From Synechococcus sp. RCC307 (lineage in GTDB: Bacteria > Cyanobacteriota > Cyanobacteriia > PCC-6307 > Cyanobiaceae), in contig CT978603.1 in the NCBI GenBank assembly GCA_000063525.1, forward strand, positions 1,855,105 to 1,919,104: a stretch of 64,000 bases of DNA, read 5' to 3'. The stretch's first letter is position 1; each line of letters begins with the position of its first letter. The notes under the pieces are model-generated. The model did not search any database, was not told the DNA's origin, and worked only from the letters and a program-made list of their open reading frames with translations. This document shows, one piece after another, positions 38,933 to 47,989 of the stretch. A program made the translations under genes and the position numbers.

Positions 38933-40012
38933 ATGCAAACCACCATTCAGCAGCGCTCCGGCGCCTCTGCGTGGCAGCAGTTCTGCGAGTGGGTCACCAG
39001 CACCGACAACCGCCTCTATGTGGGTTGGTTCGGTGTTCTGATGATCCCGACTCTGCTGGCTGCCACCACCTGCTTCATCGTTGCCTTCATCGCCGCTCCC
39101 CCGGTTGATATCGACGGCATCCGCGAGCCTGTCGCCGGCTCCCTGCTTTACGGCAACAACATCATCTCCGGTGCTGTTGTTCCTTCCAGCAACGCCATTG
39201 GCCTGCACTTCTATCCCATCTGGGAAGCCGCTTCCCTCGATGAGTGGCTGTACAACGGCGGTCCTTTCCAGCTGGTGATCTTCCACTTCCTCATCGGCAT
39301 CTACGCCTACATGGGCCGTGAGTGGGAACTCTCCTACCGCTTGGGCATGCGCCCTTGGATCTGCATTGCTTACAGCGCCCCTGTGGCTGCTGCTTCTGCA
39401 GTGTTCCTGGTCTACCCCTTCGGTCAGGGTTCGTTCTCTGACGCGATGCCCCTGGGCATCTCTGGCACCTTCAACTACATGCTGGTGTTCCAGGCCGAGC
39501 ACAACATCCTGATGCACCCCTTCCACATGCTGGGTGTGGCAGGCGTCTTCGGCGGCAGCTTGTTCTCCGCGATGCACGGCTCCCTGGTGACCTCCTCCCT
39601 GGTGCGTGAAACCACCGAGAGCGAGTCCCAGAACTACGGCTACAAGTTCGGCCAAGAGGAAGAGACCTACAACATCGTGGCTGCCCACGGTTACTTCGGT
39701 CGCCTGATCTTCCAATACGCCTCGTTCAACAACAGCCGCAGCCTTCACTTCTTCCTGGCTGCCTGGCCTGTGGTTGGCATCTGGTTCACCGCCCTTGGCG
39801 TGAGCACGATGGCCTTCAACCTGAACGGCTTCAACTTCAACCAGTCCATCCTGGATTCCCAGGGTCGTGTGCTGAACACCTGGGCTGACATCCTCAACCG
39901 TGCCGGCCTCGGCATGGAAGTGATGCACGAGCGCAACGCTCACAACTTCCCCCTCGACCTGGCTGCTGCCGAGAGCGCCCCTGTGGCTCTCCAGGCTCCT
40001 GCCATCGGTTGA
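38933..40012 (+). CDS. psbA: Photosystem II D1 protein, high-light type (Glu130)
   Basis: 359 residues; reaction-centre subunit that binds P680, pheophytin, QB and the Mn4CaO5 cluster. Residue 130 is Glu ([10 protein letters not shown]), as in the high-light D1:2/PsbA3 forms, where Glu130 strengthens the bond to pheophytin. The C terminus has the cluster ligands His332, Glu333, His337, Asp342 and Ala344 ([14 protein letters not shown]), then a 15-residue extension removed by CtpA after Ala344. ATG 38933 is the family start ([20 protein letters not shown]). A strong terminator follows. Other psbA copies are expected elsewhere in the genome. Confidence 0.98.
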   Translation: MQTTIQQRSGASAWQQFCEWVTSTDNRLYVGWFGVLMIPTLLAATTCFIVAFIAAPPVDIDGIREPVAGSLLYGNNIISGAVVPSSNAIGLHFYPIWEAASLDEWLYNGGPFQLVIFHFLIGIYAYMGREWELSYRLGMRPWICIAYSAPVAAASAVFLVYPFGQGSFSDAMPLGISGTFNYMLVFQAEHNILMHPFHMLGVAGVFGGSLFSAMHGSLVTSSLVRETTESESQNYGYKFGQEEETYNIVAAHGYFGRLIFQYASFNNSRSLHFFLAAWPVVGIWFTALGVSTMAFNLNGFNFNQSILDSQGRVLNTWADILNRAGLGMEVMHERNAHNFPLDLAAAESAPVALQAPAIG

Positions 40013-40051
40013 TCTGGAATCAACAAACGATTCAGATCAACTGAATCGGAA

Positions 40052-40077
40052 AGCCCCCTCCTCGGAGGGGGCTTTTT
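40052..40077 (+). terminator. Rho-independent terminator of psbA
   Basis: AGCCCCCTCC-TC-GGAGGGGGCT is a near-perfect ten-pair GC-rich stem followed by TTTTT. It lies 40 bases after the psbA stop and isolates psbA from the permease gene downstream. Confidence 0.9.
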
Positions 40078-40124
40078 GTTGTGCGGATGCAGGCTGAATC
40101 CAAGCTGGCTATCTGTGGGAGGCG

Positions 40125-41768
40125 TTGAAAGCAGACGCTTTGGCCGTGCTTTTTGCCATCTCCAACAGCGTGCTCGGCGATGCCATCGGCGGGAGCCTGG
40201 TGGAATCGGCGTTGATGTTTTGGGAAACCCTTTGGCCCTTGGTATTGGGCTTCGGGATTGCCGGCCTCGTTCAGGCCTGCGCCAGCCGCGATGGCATGGA
40301 AAAGGTGCTGGGCAATCACCGTGCCGGAGCGATTAGCCGCGCCGCTGGCTACGGCATGTTGTCGTCCTCGTGCTCCTACGCCGCCTCGGCGATGACCAAA
40401 AATCTGGTGGTCAAAGGGGCTGATTTCATCACAGCCATGGTGTTCATGGTGGCCTCCACCAATCTGGTCATTGAGATCGGATTGGTGCTGATTGCCCTCA
40501 TGGGATGGCAGTTCGCCGTGGCGGAATTTGTCGGCGGGCCGATCATGATCGTGCTGCTGGCCCTACTGGGAACCCTTCTCTTCCCGGCCGTAGTCACCCG
40601 CCCAGCACAGCAACGGCTGCAACGCAAAAGCGCCTCCCAAGACGCCCCGACAGAGACCTCCCAAACGTCTGTGGGCCTCGCCAAAAGGCTGCGTACACCT
40701 GCCACGTGGGCCAACGCCGCCAGCTACACCCTGGCCGACCTGACCATGCTGCGCAAAGAGCTGCTGATCGGCTTTCTGGTTGCCGGTGCCCTCACCAGCT
40801 TTGTTCCTGATGCCACCTGGGAGGTGGTTTTTGCCCAGGGCCATGGCCTCTGGACATCAGTTCAGAACGCCTTCATCGGCCCACTGATCGCCGTAATCAG
40901 CTTTGTCTGCTCCGTTGGCAATGTGGCCTTGGCCGCATCGCTCTGGCAGGGAGGCATTTCCTTTGGTGGGGTGGTGGCCTTCATCTTTGGCGATCTGATC
41001 ACGCTCCCTCTGCTGCTGATCTACCGCAAGTACTACGGCCCACAGTTAGCCCTGCGCATGTGGTTGGGCCTGTGGCTGGTGATGTCAGTCAGTGGGCTGC
41101 TGGTGGAGTTGATCTTCAGCCACATCGGCCTGGTCCCTGCGGTGCGTCAAACCGCTACCGCCCAGGCAAGCTTTGCGTGGAACAGCACCACCTGGCTCAA
41201 CCTTGTGGCCATCGCCGCCCTAGTCGGTGCCTCCTGGCTGGCTCACCACAAAGAACGCTTTGGAGGCGGCAGCGGCTACGCCATTGATCCGATCTGCGGC
41301 ATGCAAGTGGAAATTGCCAATGCCCCAGCCCATCGCTGCAAAAATCACACCGACTACTGGTTCTGCTCCGATCACTGCGCTGAGAAATTCGACAAGGCAG
41401 GAGCCCCAAAGTCCACGCCTCAGCGACATAAGAGCGTTCCAACCGCCAAGACCTCATCCTGCAAAGACCCGGTTTGCGGCATGGACGTTGATCCAGCCAC
41501 GGCCAAAGTCAGCCGTACCTATGGGGGCACCACAGTAATTTTCTGCGGCAACCACTGTGCTGAGAAATTCGATGAAAACCCAACGAAGTACTGCCAGCCC
41601 AGTGCCGATTGCAAGGATCCGGTCTGCGGCATGAGCGTTGATCCAGCCACCGCCAAAGTCAGCCGCACCTACAGCGGCACCACAGTGTTTTTCTGCGGCA
41701 ACCACTGCGGTGACAAATTCGACCAGGACCCTGAGCGTTATCTCAAAACGGAGGGCAGCCACGCTTAA
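40125..41768 (+). CDS. ArsP/DUF318-type permease fused to three YHS metal-binding domains
   Basis: 547 residues. Residues 1 to about 375 form a two-part membrane permease with the family marks SSSCSYAASAMTKNLVVKGA and FVCSVGNVALAASLWQGG, then IFGDLITLPLLLIYRKYYG. The cytoplasm-like tail carries three YHS domains, each with a DPxCGM entry (Cys391, Cys451, Cys501) and an FCxxHCxxKF exit. YHS domains occur in heavy-metal ATPases and metallochaperones. A metal-related transport role is inferred, the ion unknown. The start is uncertain: TTG 40125, TTG 40140 or GTG 40146 all precede the first membrane helix. The mntCAB-like genes follow. Confidence 0.85.
   Translation: MKADALAVLFAISNSVLGDAIGGSLVESALMFWETLWPLVLGFGIAGLVQACASRDGMEKVLGNHRAGAISRAAGYGMLSSSCSYAASAMTKNLVVKGADFITAMVFMVASTNLVIEIGLVLIALMGWQFAVAEFVGGPIMIVLLALLGTLLFPAVVTRPAQQRLQRKSASQDAPTETSQTSVGLAKRLRTPATWANAASYTLADLTMLRKELLIGFLVAGALTSFVPDATWEVVFAQGHGLWTSVQNAFIGPLIAVISFVCSVGNVALAASLWQGGISFGGVVAFIFGDLITLPLLLIYRKYYGPQLALRMWLGLWLVMSVSGLLVELIFSHIGLVPAVRQTATAQASFAWNSTTWLNLVAIAALVGASWLAHHKERFGGGSGYAIDPICGMQVEIANAPAHRCKNHTDYWFCSDHCAEKFDKAGAPKSTPQRHKSVPTAKTSSCKDPVCGMDVDPATAKVSRTYGGTTVIFCGNHCAEKFDENPTKYCQPSADCKDPVCGMSVDPATAKVSRTYSGTTVFFCGNHCGDKFDQDPERYLKTEGSHA
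41460..41723 (+). repeat. Tandem duplication encoding the second and third YHS domains
   Basis: Two in-frame units 150 bases apart. By hand, about 98 of the 114 bases in 41460-41573 match 41610-41723, and most differences are third-codon changes. The first YHS domain (from about 41283) is clearly more divergent, so units two and three arose by a more recent duplication. Confidence 0.88.
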
Positions 41769-41794
41769 TTGGACTGAGTGAAGCGAGGCAACCC

Positions 41795-41998
41795 ATGCCA
41801 GAGGAAGACCCGACGCTTCAATTTGAACTGAATGAGGAAGCCATTGGGCTGATGCTGAAGTCGGTGAGCTTCTATCTCGAGCGCTGGCCCGGCGGGCCAG
41901 ACCCAGGCGAGCAAGAAGGCTTGATCAAGCTCAAATCTCTTTTTGCTGCAGCTCTGCTGGAATACAACTTCAATCGCTCAGGCGGCGAATTAACTTGA
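41795..41998 (+). CDS. Small acidic hypothetical protein (67 aa)
   Basis: 67 residues beginning MPEEDPTLQFELNEEAIGLM, acidic at the start, with an amphipathic helix (LKSVSFYLERW) and a second helix (GLIKLKSLFAAALLEYNF). No membrane segment or cysteine. I do not recognise the family. GAGG (41784-41787) is a suitable ribosome site. It lies 26 bases after the YHS permease gene and directly abuts the next frame, so it is probably part of the same metal operon; a small accessory role is conceivable but unproven. Confidence 0.7.
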   Translation: MPEEDPTLQFELNEEAIGLMLKSVSFYLERWPGGPDPGEQEGLIKLKSLFAAALLEYNFNRSGGELT

Positions 41999-42952
41999 TT
42001 GACGGCTCATAGGCAGCACTTGGCACGCGGCAAACAGCTGTTGATTGCGCTGCTGAGCTCAGCTCTGATGGCGGGCTGCACTGCAAGCCCAGAGCTTGAA
42101 AAAACCAAACAAGGCAACAACAAGCCGGTGGTGCTCACGACCTTCACCGTGCTGGCCGACATGGCCCACCAAGTGGCGGGAGATCGCCTTCAAGTGCGAT
42201 CGATCGTGAAGCCTGGCGCCGAAATCCATGGCTATGAGCCCACCCCTAGTGATCTGGAGCAGGCCGCCGGTGCTGATCTGGTGGTGGAGAACGGCCTGGG
42301 ACTGGAGCTATGGGCCGACCGCTTTCTGCGAGCAGCAGGGGATGTGCCCCGTCTCACTCTCAGCCAGGGGATGAAGCCCCTGTTGATTGAAGGCGATGCC
42401 TACGCCGGCAAGCCCAACCCCCATGCCTGGATGTCACCTCAACGGGCGATGGGCTATGTCGATGGCTTGGTGGCGGGTTTCAGCCAGCTCGATCCTGAGG
42501 GCGCGCCGGAGTTCCGCCGCAACGGGGAAAACTACAAACAACAGCTGCAGCAACTGGATCAAGAGCTGCGAAGCGGCCTCGCCGAGCTGCCACCACAGCA
42601 ACGGCTGCTGATCAGTTGCGAAGGGGCGTTCTCCTATTTGGCCCACGATTACGGCCTGGAGGAGGCCTATCTCTGGCCAGTCAATGCTGAAAGCCAAGTC
42701 ACACCAAGGCGCATGGCACAGCTGATCACCACCATCAAGCAACGCCAAGTCCCAGCAATTTTTTGTGAAAGCACCGTCAGTGATAAGGCCCAACGGGAAG
42801 TCGCCAAGGCCTCAGGCGCCCGCTTTGGCGGTACGTTCTATGTGGATTCCCTCTCGGGCAGCGACGGCCCGGCCGCCAGCTTGCTTGATCTGCAACGCCA
42901 CAACGTCAATCTGATCAAGCGCGGACTCGGCAGCGAAGGAGGTGAGCGTTGA
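41999..42952 (+). CDS. mntC: Manganese-type ABC transporter substrate-binding lipoprotein (MntC-like)
   Basis: 317 residues of the cluster A-I metal-binding family. The signal peptide ends in a lipobox (LMAGC), so it is anchored outside the plasma membrane. Ligand positions read His in IHGYEPTPSD, His in NPHAWMSP, Glu in ISCEGAFSYLAHDYGL and Asp in YVDSLSG; the His-His-Glu-Asp set is that of manganese binders such as Synechocystis MntC, whereas zinc binders use three His. No His-rich loop, again pointing to Mn. A TTG start at 41999 is given; TTG 42020 is an alternative. It overlaps mntA by four bases. Confidence 0.88.
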   Translation: MTAHRQHLARGKQLLIALLSSALMAGCTASPELEKTKQGNNKPVVLTTFTVLADMAHQVAGDRLQVRSIVKPGAEIHGYEPTPSDLEQAAGADLVVENGLGLELWADRFLRAAGDVPRLTLSQGMKPLLIEGDAYAGKPNPHAWMSPQRAMGYVDGLVAGFSQLDPEGAPEFRRNGENYKQQLQQLDQELRSGLAELPPQQRLLISCEGAFSYLAHDYGLEEAYLWPVNAESQVTPRRMAQLITTIKQRQVPAIFCESTVSDKAQREVAKASGARFGGTFYVDSLSGSDGPAASLLDLQRHNVNLIKRGLGSEGGER

Positions 42953-43710
42953 TGCGCATCGAAGCCGATCAGGTCTGCGTTGATTACAACGGCCGCGTTG
43001 CCCTTTATGACGCCAGCCTGCATCTCCCCGCTGGCAGCATCTGCGGCCTTGTGGGGATGAACGGGGCTGGTAAGTCGACACTGTTCAAAGCACTCACCGG
43101 TTTTGTGCGGCCATCCCGCGGCCGGATCCGCATCAATGGGCAGCGCGTGGCCCAAGCCCAGCGTGAGCAGGCGGTGGCATATGTGCCGCAAAGCGAAAGC
43201 ATCGACTGCGGCTTCCCCGTCTCGGTTTGGGATGTGGTGATGATGGGCCGCTATGGCGCCATGAACCTGCTGCGCATTCCGCGCCAATCGGATCGCATCG
43301 CGGTGCGCGATGCCCTCGAACGGGTGGACCTGCTGGAGTTGCGCCATCGCCCGATTGGCTCCCTCTCCGGTGGCCAGCGCAAGCGCGCCTTTTTGGCCAG
43401 GGCCATCGCCCAAAGGGCCTCGGTGCTGTTGCTCGATGAACCCTTCAACGGGGTGGATGTACGCACCGAAAAGCTGATGGCTGAGCTGTTCCTGCAGCTA
43501 CGCCGGGATGGACGCACGATTTTGATCTCCACCCACGACCTCAGCCATGTGCGCGACTTCTGCGATCTGGTGGTTCTGATCAACAAGACCGTGCTCGCCT
43601 ACGGCGAGACATCCGAGGTGTTCACACCAGAGAACCTGGAACTCACCTTTGGCGGCATGCCTCCCAACCTGCTGACGGGGCCCAGTTCCGCCGAGGAACC
43701 CGAGCCATGA
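42949..43710 (+). CDS. mntA: Manganese-type ABC transporter ATP-binding protein (MntA-like)
   Basis: 253 residues with Walker A GMNGAGKSTLFKAL, the Q-loop VAYVPQSESID, the signature LSGGQRKRAFLARAIA, Walker B VLLLDEPFNGVD and the switch His in STHDLSH. It is the cytoplasmic motor of the MntCAB-like importer. The ATG overlaps the mntC stop and its own stop overlaps mntB, each by four bases, so the three are translationally coupled. Confidence 0.92.
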   Translation: MMRIEADQVCVDYNGRVALYDASLHLPAGSICGLVGMNGAGKSTLFKALTGFVRPSRGRIRINGQRVAQAQREQAVAYVPQSESIDCGFPVSVWDVVMMGRYGAMNLLRIPRQSDRIAVRDALERVDLLELRHRPIGSLSGGQRKRAFLARAIAQRASVLLLDEPFNGVDVRTEKLMAELFLQLRRDGRTILISTHDLSHVRDFCDLVVLINKTVLAYGETSEVFTPENLELTFGGMPPNLLTGPSSAEEPEP

Positions 43711-44549
43711 TCACTTGGCTGCTGGAGCCCTTAAGCCACGACTTCATGGTCAGGGCCCTGTTGGTCAGCGCTCTAGTTGGCGGGGTCTGCGGCCTGCTGT
43801 CCTGTTACATGACGCTCAAGGGCTGGGCCTTGATGGGCGATGCCGTCTCCCATGCGGTGTTGCCTGGGGTGGTGTTGGCCTATGCCCTGGGGTTGCCGTT
43901 CTCGCTGGGGGCTTTTGTCTTTGGCGTCGGCTCGGTGACGGCGATCGGTTTTGTCAAACAGAAATCCAGGGTGAAAGAAGACACCGTGATTGGACTGGTG
44001 TTCACCGGATTTTTTGCCTTGGGCTTGGTGCTGGTCTCTAAGACCCGCAGCAACATCGACCTCACTCACATCCTGTTTGGCAATGTGCTGGGCATCTCCC
44101 AGGCCGACATCCAGCAAACCCTGCTGATCTCAGCGCTGGTGGTAGCTGTGCTGCTGCTGTTGCGCCGCGACCTGTTGCTGTTCTGTTTTGATCCCACCCA
44201 CGCGCGATCGATCGGCATCAACACTGGGCTGTTGCACTACGTGCTGCTCTCGGTGCTGTCCCTGGCAGCGGTGGCGGGCTTGCAAAGCGTGGGAATCATC
44301 CTGGTGGTGGCGATGCTGGTGACCCCTGGTGCCACGGCCTATCTGCTCACCGACCGCTTTGATCGCATGACCCTGCTGGCCATCACCAGCAGCGTGCTCG
44401 CCAGCCTGCTGGGGGTGATCATCAGCTACTGGAGCGATAGCTCCACCGCAGGCTGCATCGTTCTGGTGCAAACCGGATTGTTCTTGTTGGCATTTCTGTT
44501 CGCACCACGTCACGGCATCTTTCGCCAACACCCAGAGATAGGTGCCTGA
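43707..44549 (+). CDS. mntB: Manganese-type ABC transporter permease (MntB-like)
   Basis: 280 residues, about eight membrane segments of the ABC-3 permease family, with GWALMGDAVSHAVLPGVV near the N terminus and VGIILVVAMLVTPGATAYLL. The first of these is the family's EAA-like region. Membrane channel for the MntCAB-like importer. The stop lies nine bases from the facing SMP-30 gene, with no terminator. Confidence 0.92.
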   Translation: MITWLLEPLSHDFMVRALLVSALVGGVCGLLSCYMTLKGWALMGDAVSHAVLPGVVLAYALGLPFSLGAFVFGVGSVTAIGFVKQKSRVKEDTVIGLVFTGFFALGLVLVSKTRSNIDLTHILFGNVLGISQADIQQTLLISALVVAVLLLLRRDLLLFCFDPTHARSIGINTGLLHYVLLSVLSLAAVAGLQSVGIILVVAMLVTPGATAYLLTDRFDRMTLLAITSSVLASLLGVIISYWSDSSTAGCIVLVQTGLFLLAFLFAPRHGIFRQHPEIGA

Positions 44550-44558
44550 GGCCAGGGC

Positions 44559-45458
44559 TCACCCCGCAAATGTATGAGCTGGCAAGCCAGCAACACCGAC
44601 CTCAGCAACAAACAAGCCTCCCGCCAAGGGTTGCTGCTCCAGTTGATCGGGAGCGAGCTGGTGACGGGCCGTGGTGATGAACAACTGATCGAGATTCGCT
44701 CCGCCAAAGCAGCAGGAGGTGACTTTGCTGCAGGGCACTTCCACAGTGGCCAGCTGCTCGCCACTGCCTGGATCCCAACGGGTGACCGCCGAACCGTCAT
44801 GCAGTGCAATCCAGAGCATCCCCTCAGCGTCGATGGTCATGCCATCAGGCACACAATTCCAAGCTTCCGGGATCTCCACACACACCGTGCCCTCATCAAG
44901 GGGATCGCCCTGCTCATCCAAGGCGAATCGCAACACCTGCAGCGTTGGGGAATCAATGAAATACAGCCAGCGCCGATCAACGCTCCAAGCCAACCCATTG
45001 GAGATGGTCACGCCAGAACGCATGAGGCGTGATTGCAGGTTGGTGTCCAAACGCCAAAGCGCTGCAGCACCGGTGGCTAACTCGTAGTGCATCGTTCCGG
45101 CCCAAAGCCGGCCCCAGGGGTCGCACTTGCCGTCATTGAACCGGTTATCGAGGCAATGGGCCTCGGGGTGGTGCAGCAGTGAGCGCTCACCACTTGTGGG
45201 GTCCACCCGCAAAAAACCATCTGCTGTCGCCGCTAAGAGATCGCCATGAACCGTGGGCACCACACAGCCGACATGGCACCCCACATCGATGAAGCTGTTG
45301 TCGCCACTGTTGGGATCAAAGAGTCCGATTCGCGACGACTCGATATCCACCCACAGCAACTGGGAGCGCTCGGCCCACCAGTGGGGACCTTCACCCAAAT
45401 GGGCTCCAGCCGGCAGAACACAGCGCGCCTGGAGCGGGCGGACAACGGAAACAACCAT
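44559..45458 (-). CDS. SMP-30/gluconolactonase/LRE family protein
   Basis: 299 residues, six-bladed propeller hydrolase family. Metal-site positions are seen: Glu in [17 protein letters not shown], Asn/Asp in [20 protein letters not shown], Asn in ISNGLAWS and Asp in [12 protein letters not shown]. It likely hydrolyses a sugar lactone, such as gluconolactone, but the substrate cannot be read from sequence. No signal peptide, so cytoplasmic. It diverges from aroC with 135 bases between. Confidence 0.88.
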   Translation of the reverse strand: MVVSVVRPLQARCVLPAGAHLGEGPHWWAERSQLLWVDIESSRIGLFDPNSGDNSFIDVGCHVGCVVPTVHGDLLAATADGFLRVDPTSGERSLLHHPEAHCLDNRFNDGKCDPWGRLWAGTMHYELATGAAALWRLDTNLQSRLMRSGVTISNGLAWSVDRRWLYFIDSPTLQVLRFALDEQGDPLDEGTVCVEIPEAWNCVPDGMTIDAEGMLWIALHDGSAVTRWDPGSGEQLATVEVPCSKVTSCCFGGANLDQLFITTARHQLAPDQLEQQPLAGGLFVAEVGVAGLPAHTFAG

Positions 45459-45593
45459 GGCCGAAGCCCGCTGGATCTCATTCCAGTGTGTCCAGCCTTC
45501 GACAGGCCTTTGGGAGCTCTCCAGAAGGATTCAAGAAACAAACAAACGCATGACGCGCTCTGGCCCGTACGCTCGATGCAGTTTCAGCTGGCC

Positions 45594-46676
45594 ATGGGCA
45601 GCAGTTTCGGCCATCTCTTCCGCATCAGCACGTTCGGGGAATCCCACGGCGGCGGTGTTGGCGTGATTGTCGATGGGTGTCCTCCGCGCTTAGCCATCGA
45701 CATCGAGGCCGTCCAAGCCGAACTAGACCGGCGCAAGCCTGGTCAAAGCAAGATCACGACCCCACGCAAAGAGGATGACCGCGTTGAGGCACTCAGCGGT
45801 CTGCTCGATGGGGTCAGCCTCGGCACCCCGATTGCGATGGTGGTGCGCAACAAAGACCAGCGGCCTGGCGATTACAAGGAAATGCAGGTGGCTTTTCGGC
45901 CCTCCCACGCCGATGCCACCTACCAAAGCAAGTACGGCATTCAGGCGCGCAGCGGCGGTGGCAGGGCATCAGCGCGTGAAACCATCGGCCGCGTGGCCGC
46001 CGGAGCCATTGCCAAGCAAATGCTCCGGCAGCTGCATGGCACCGAAGTGCTGGCCTGGGTGAAACGCATCCACACCCTGGAAGCCAACATCGATCCAGCA
46101 GTGCCCACGCTGGACGCGGTGGAGTCCAACATCGTGCGCTGCCCCGATGCCGCCATGGCGGAGCAGATGATCGAGCGCATTGAGTCCATCGGGCGTGATG
46201 GCGACTCCTGCGGCGGGGTCATCGAATGCGTGGTGCGCCGGCCACCCACGGGGCTGGGAATGCCGGTCTTCGACAAGTTGGAGGCCGATCTCGCCAAGGC
46301 CGTGATGTCACTACCGGCCACCAAAGGATTTGAGATTGGCTCGGGCTTTGCAGGCACCACCCTTCTGGGCAGCCAGCACAACGATGCATTCCTGCCAACT
46401 AGCGACGGCAGCTTGCACACCGCCACCAACAATTCTGGTGGGATCCAAGGCGGAATCAGCAATGGCGAGCCGATCGTGCTGCGGGTGGCTTTCAAGCCAA
46501 CCGCCACGATCCGCAAAGAACAACAAACAATCAACGCCAGTGGCGAAGCCACAACACTGGCGGCGAAAGGACGCCACGATCCCTGCGTGCTACCCAGGGC
46601 CGTGCCCATGGTGGAAGCCATGGTGGCCCTGGTGCTCGCTGATCACGCTCTACGCCAACGCGGCCAGTGCGGTTGA
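45594..46676 (+). CDS. aroC: Chorismate synthase
   Basis: 360 residues; last step of the shikimate pathway, needing reduced FMN. It begins [20 protein letters not shown] and has [20 protein letters not shown] and a [17 protein letters not shown] segment, all family signatures. ATG 45594 was chosen over ATG 45576 because homology begins there; neither has a good ribosome site, and the open frame extends far upstream without similarity. Confidence 0.97.
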   Translation: MGSSFGHLFRISTFGESHGGGVGVIVDGCPPRLAIDIEAVQAELDRRKPGQSKITTPRKEDDRVEALSGLLDGVSLGTPIAMVVRNKDQRPGDYKEMQVAFRPSHADATYQSKYGIQARSGGGRASARETIGRVAAGAIAKQMLRQLHGTEVLAWVKRIHTLEANIDPAVPTLDAVESNIVRCPDAAMAEQMIERIESIGRDGDSCGGVIECVVRRPPTGLGMPVFDKLEADLAKAVMSLPATKGFEIGSGFAGTTLLGSQHNDAFLPTSDGSLHTATNNSGGIQGGISNGEPIVLRVAFKPTATIRKEQQTINASGEATTLAAKGRHDPCVLPRAVPMVEAMVALVLADHALRQRGQCG

Positions 46677-46687
46677 GCTGAACTGGT

Positions 46688-47281
46688 TCAGCTAAGGGTT
46701 GCGGTTGCGCTGCCCACTCCATTGCTGGAGGTTGCGGCGCCAGAACCCAACTTGCTGGCTGCTTTGGCCATCCGCTTGGCAACCGAACCGGTGGAACGCT
46801 TGGCCTTCGCAGGCGATGCGGCCCTTGCGGTCTTGCGAGCTGCCGGCTTAGCAGCTGCCTTGCGGGTCACCTTGGTGGTGGTGGTTGCCTTTTTGACGGT
46901 TGTCTTTTTGGCAACAGCCTTTTTAGGAGCTGCTTTCTTGGCAACAGCGCGGCGGGTGGTTGTGGTTTTGGCCTTCACATTGCCGGTCTTGACCGGACGG
47001 GTGCGATGGCTCAACACCATGGCCCATTCCTCATCGCTGAGGTTGCTGGGCTTGCTGCCGTGCTGATTGGCCAACTTGGCGGCCTTTTCGATATCAACAA
47101 CAAGGTTTTTCCACGATGTGGCGAAACGCTTGTCGCTTTGAGACTTCGCAGCGGACTCCACAAGAGTCTCAACCACTCCTGAGGGGGTCACCTTCTTACG
47201 GCGACGATTGAAGATCTCTTTCTGGAGCTGAGCAATCAGAGAGAGAGCCTTGTCGCTGAGCTTGACTTTGAGCTCTGCCAT
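46688..47281 (-). CDS. Hypothetical protein with histone H1-like Lys/Ala-rich tail
   Basis: 197 residues. Residues 1 to about 92 form a compact, charged helical domain (MAELKVKLSDKALSLIAQLQ, then PSGVVETLVESAAKS). Residues about 95-185 are almost only Lys, Ala, Thr, Arg and Pro, with repeats such as AVAKKAAPKKAVAKK and RKAAAKPAARKTARAA, the composition of eukaryotic H1 tails and bacterial H1-like proteins. Nucleic-acid binding is inferred. The tail ends in a Ser/Gly/Thr stretch. It follows eda on the same strand after 48 bases. Confidence 0.75.
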   Translation of the reverse strand: MAELKVKLSDKALSLIAQLQKEIFNRRRKKVTPSGVVETLVESAAKSQSDKRFATSWKNLVVDIEKAAKLANQHGSKPSNLSDEEWAMVLSHRTRPVKTGNVKAKTTTTRRAVAKKAAPKKAVAKKTTVKKATTTTKVTRKAAAKPAARKTARAASPAKAKRSTGSVAKRMAKAASKLGSGAATSSNGVGSATATLS

Positions 47282-47329
47282 GGCTCGCAGATATAGGTCA
47301 TTCCCAGATGTAACACCTGAGACTCAGAT

Positions 47330-47989
47330 CTACAACGTCTCCTGATTGGTGGTGATGCCGTGCAAGTACGGCTCAAGATGCTCGGCATGGCCCGGATGCA
47401 GCAGGTCTTGTTCATCAAAAAGCGTGGATCCAAGCGCCACGGCTTCCACCCCAGAAGCAAACCAGGCACTGAGATCTGCAGGTCGAAGCCCACCGGCCGC
47501 AATACAAAACGGCAGGGGTGCCATCGGCCCGCGAAGCTGGCACCAATAGGACGGGCCCAGGCTGGCCGCGGGAAACAATTTCACAGCTCCTCGAGCGCCA
47601 GCGCAATGCACCTCACTCGGACTCCACACCCCGGGCACCAGGGTTAACCCCAACGCATCGGCTTGCTCCCACATCTCCGGGCAGCTGATCGGCGACATCG
47701 CAAAGCGCAAACCCTGGCCGTGGGCGACCACTAACTGCTCGGCCCAGCGCACACCGGCTACGCCAAAACGCAAATCAGGCCAGTGGTTTGGCAGGGTCTG
47801 CAGCAGCTCCAACCACCAAGGCTCTTGGCTCCAAGCCAGTTCGACGTGGTGAAAGCCAGCGGCCGCAACAGCATCGATCTGACGCTGAGCTTGCGCTGGC
47901 GAGCCCGGTCGCAACACCGCAAGCAAGGGCGATTGCCGCAGTGAGTCACAAAGGCCTGAGGGGTCGCCGCGGCGCACCCCTGCTTCCAT
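47330..47989 (-). CDS. eda: KDPG/KHG aldolase-like protein (Eda family)
   Basis: 219 residues, class I aldolase of the Entner-Doudoroff pathway type. The Schiff-base lysine is present in GAVKLFPAASLG and the Glu in HHVELAWSQ aligns with E. coli Glu45. However, the residue aligning with Arg49 of E. coli Eda (in LRT) is not Arg, and the GAGT loop reads GVAGVRW, so substrate or activity may differ. C-terminal IAAGGLRPADLSAWF is family-like. The ATG overlaps the ftsH stop (ATGA). Confidence 0.82.
   Translation of the reverse strand: MEAGVRRGDPSGLCDSLRQSPLLAVLRPGSPAQAQRQIDAVAAAGFHHVELAWSQEPWWLELLQTLPNHWPDLRFGVAGVRWAEQLVVAHGQGLRFAMSPISCPEMWEQADALGLTLVPGVWSPSEVHCAGARGAVKLFPAASLGPSYWCQLRGPMAPLPFCIAAGGLRPADLSAWFASGVEAVALGSTLFDEQDLLHPGHAEHLEPYLHGITTNQETL

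Noticed and set aside
41769-41998. Manganese riboswitch or promoter before mntC
   Set aside because: The gap before the small gene is 26 bases and mntC follows it directly, so there is no room for a yybP-ykoY-type RNA; control must lie before the YHS permease gene, where I also see no such motif.
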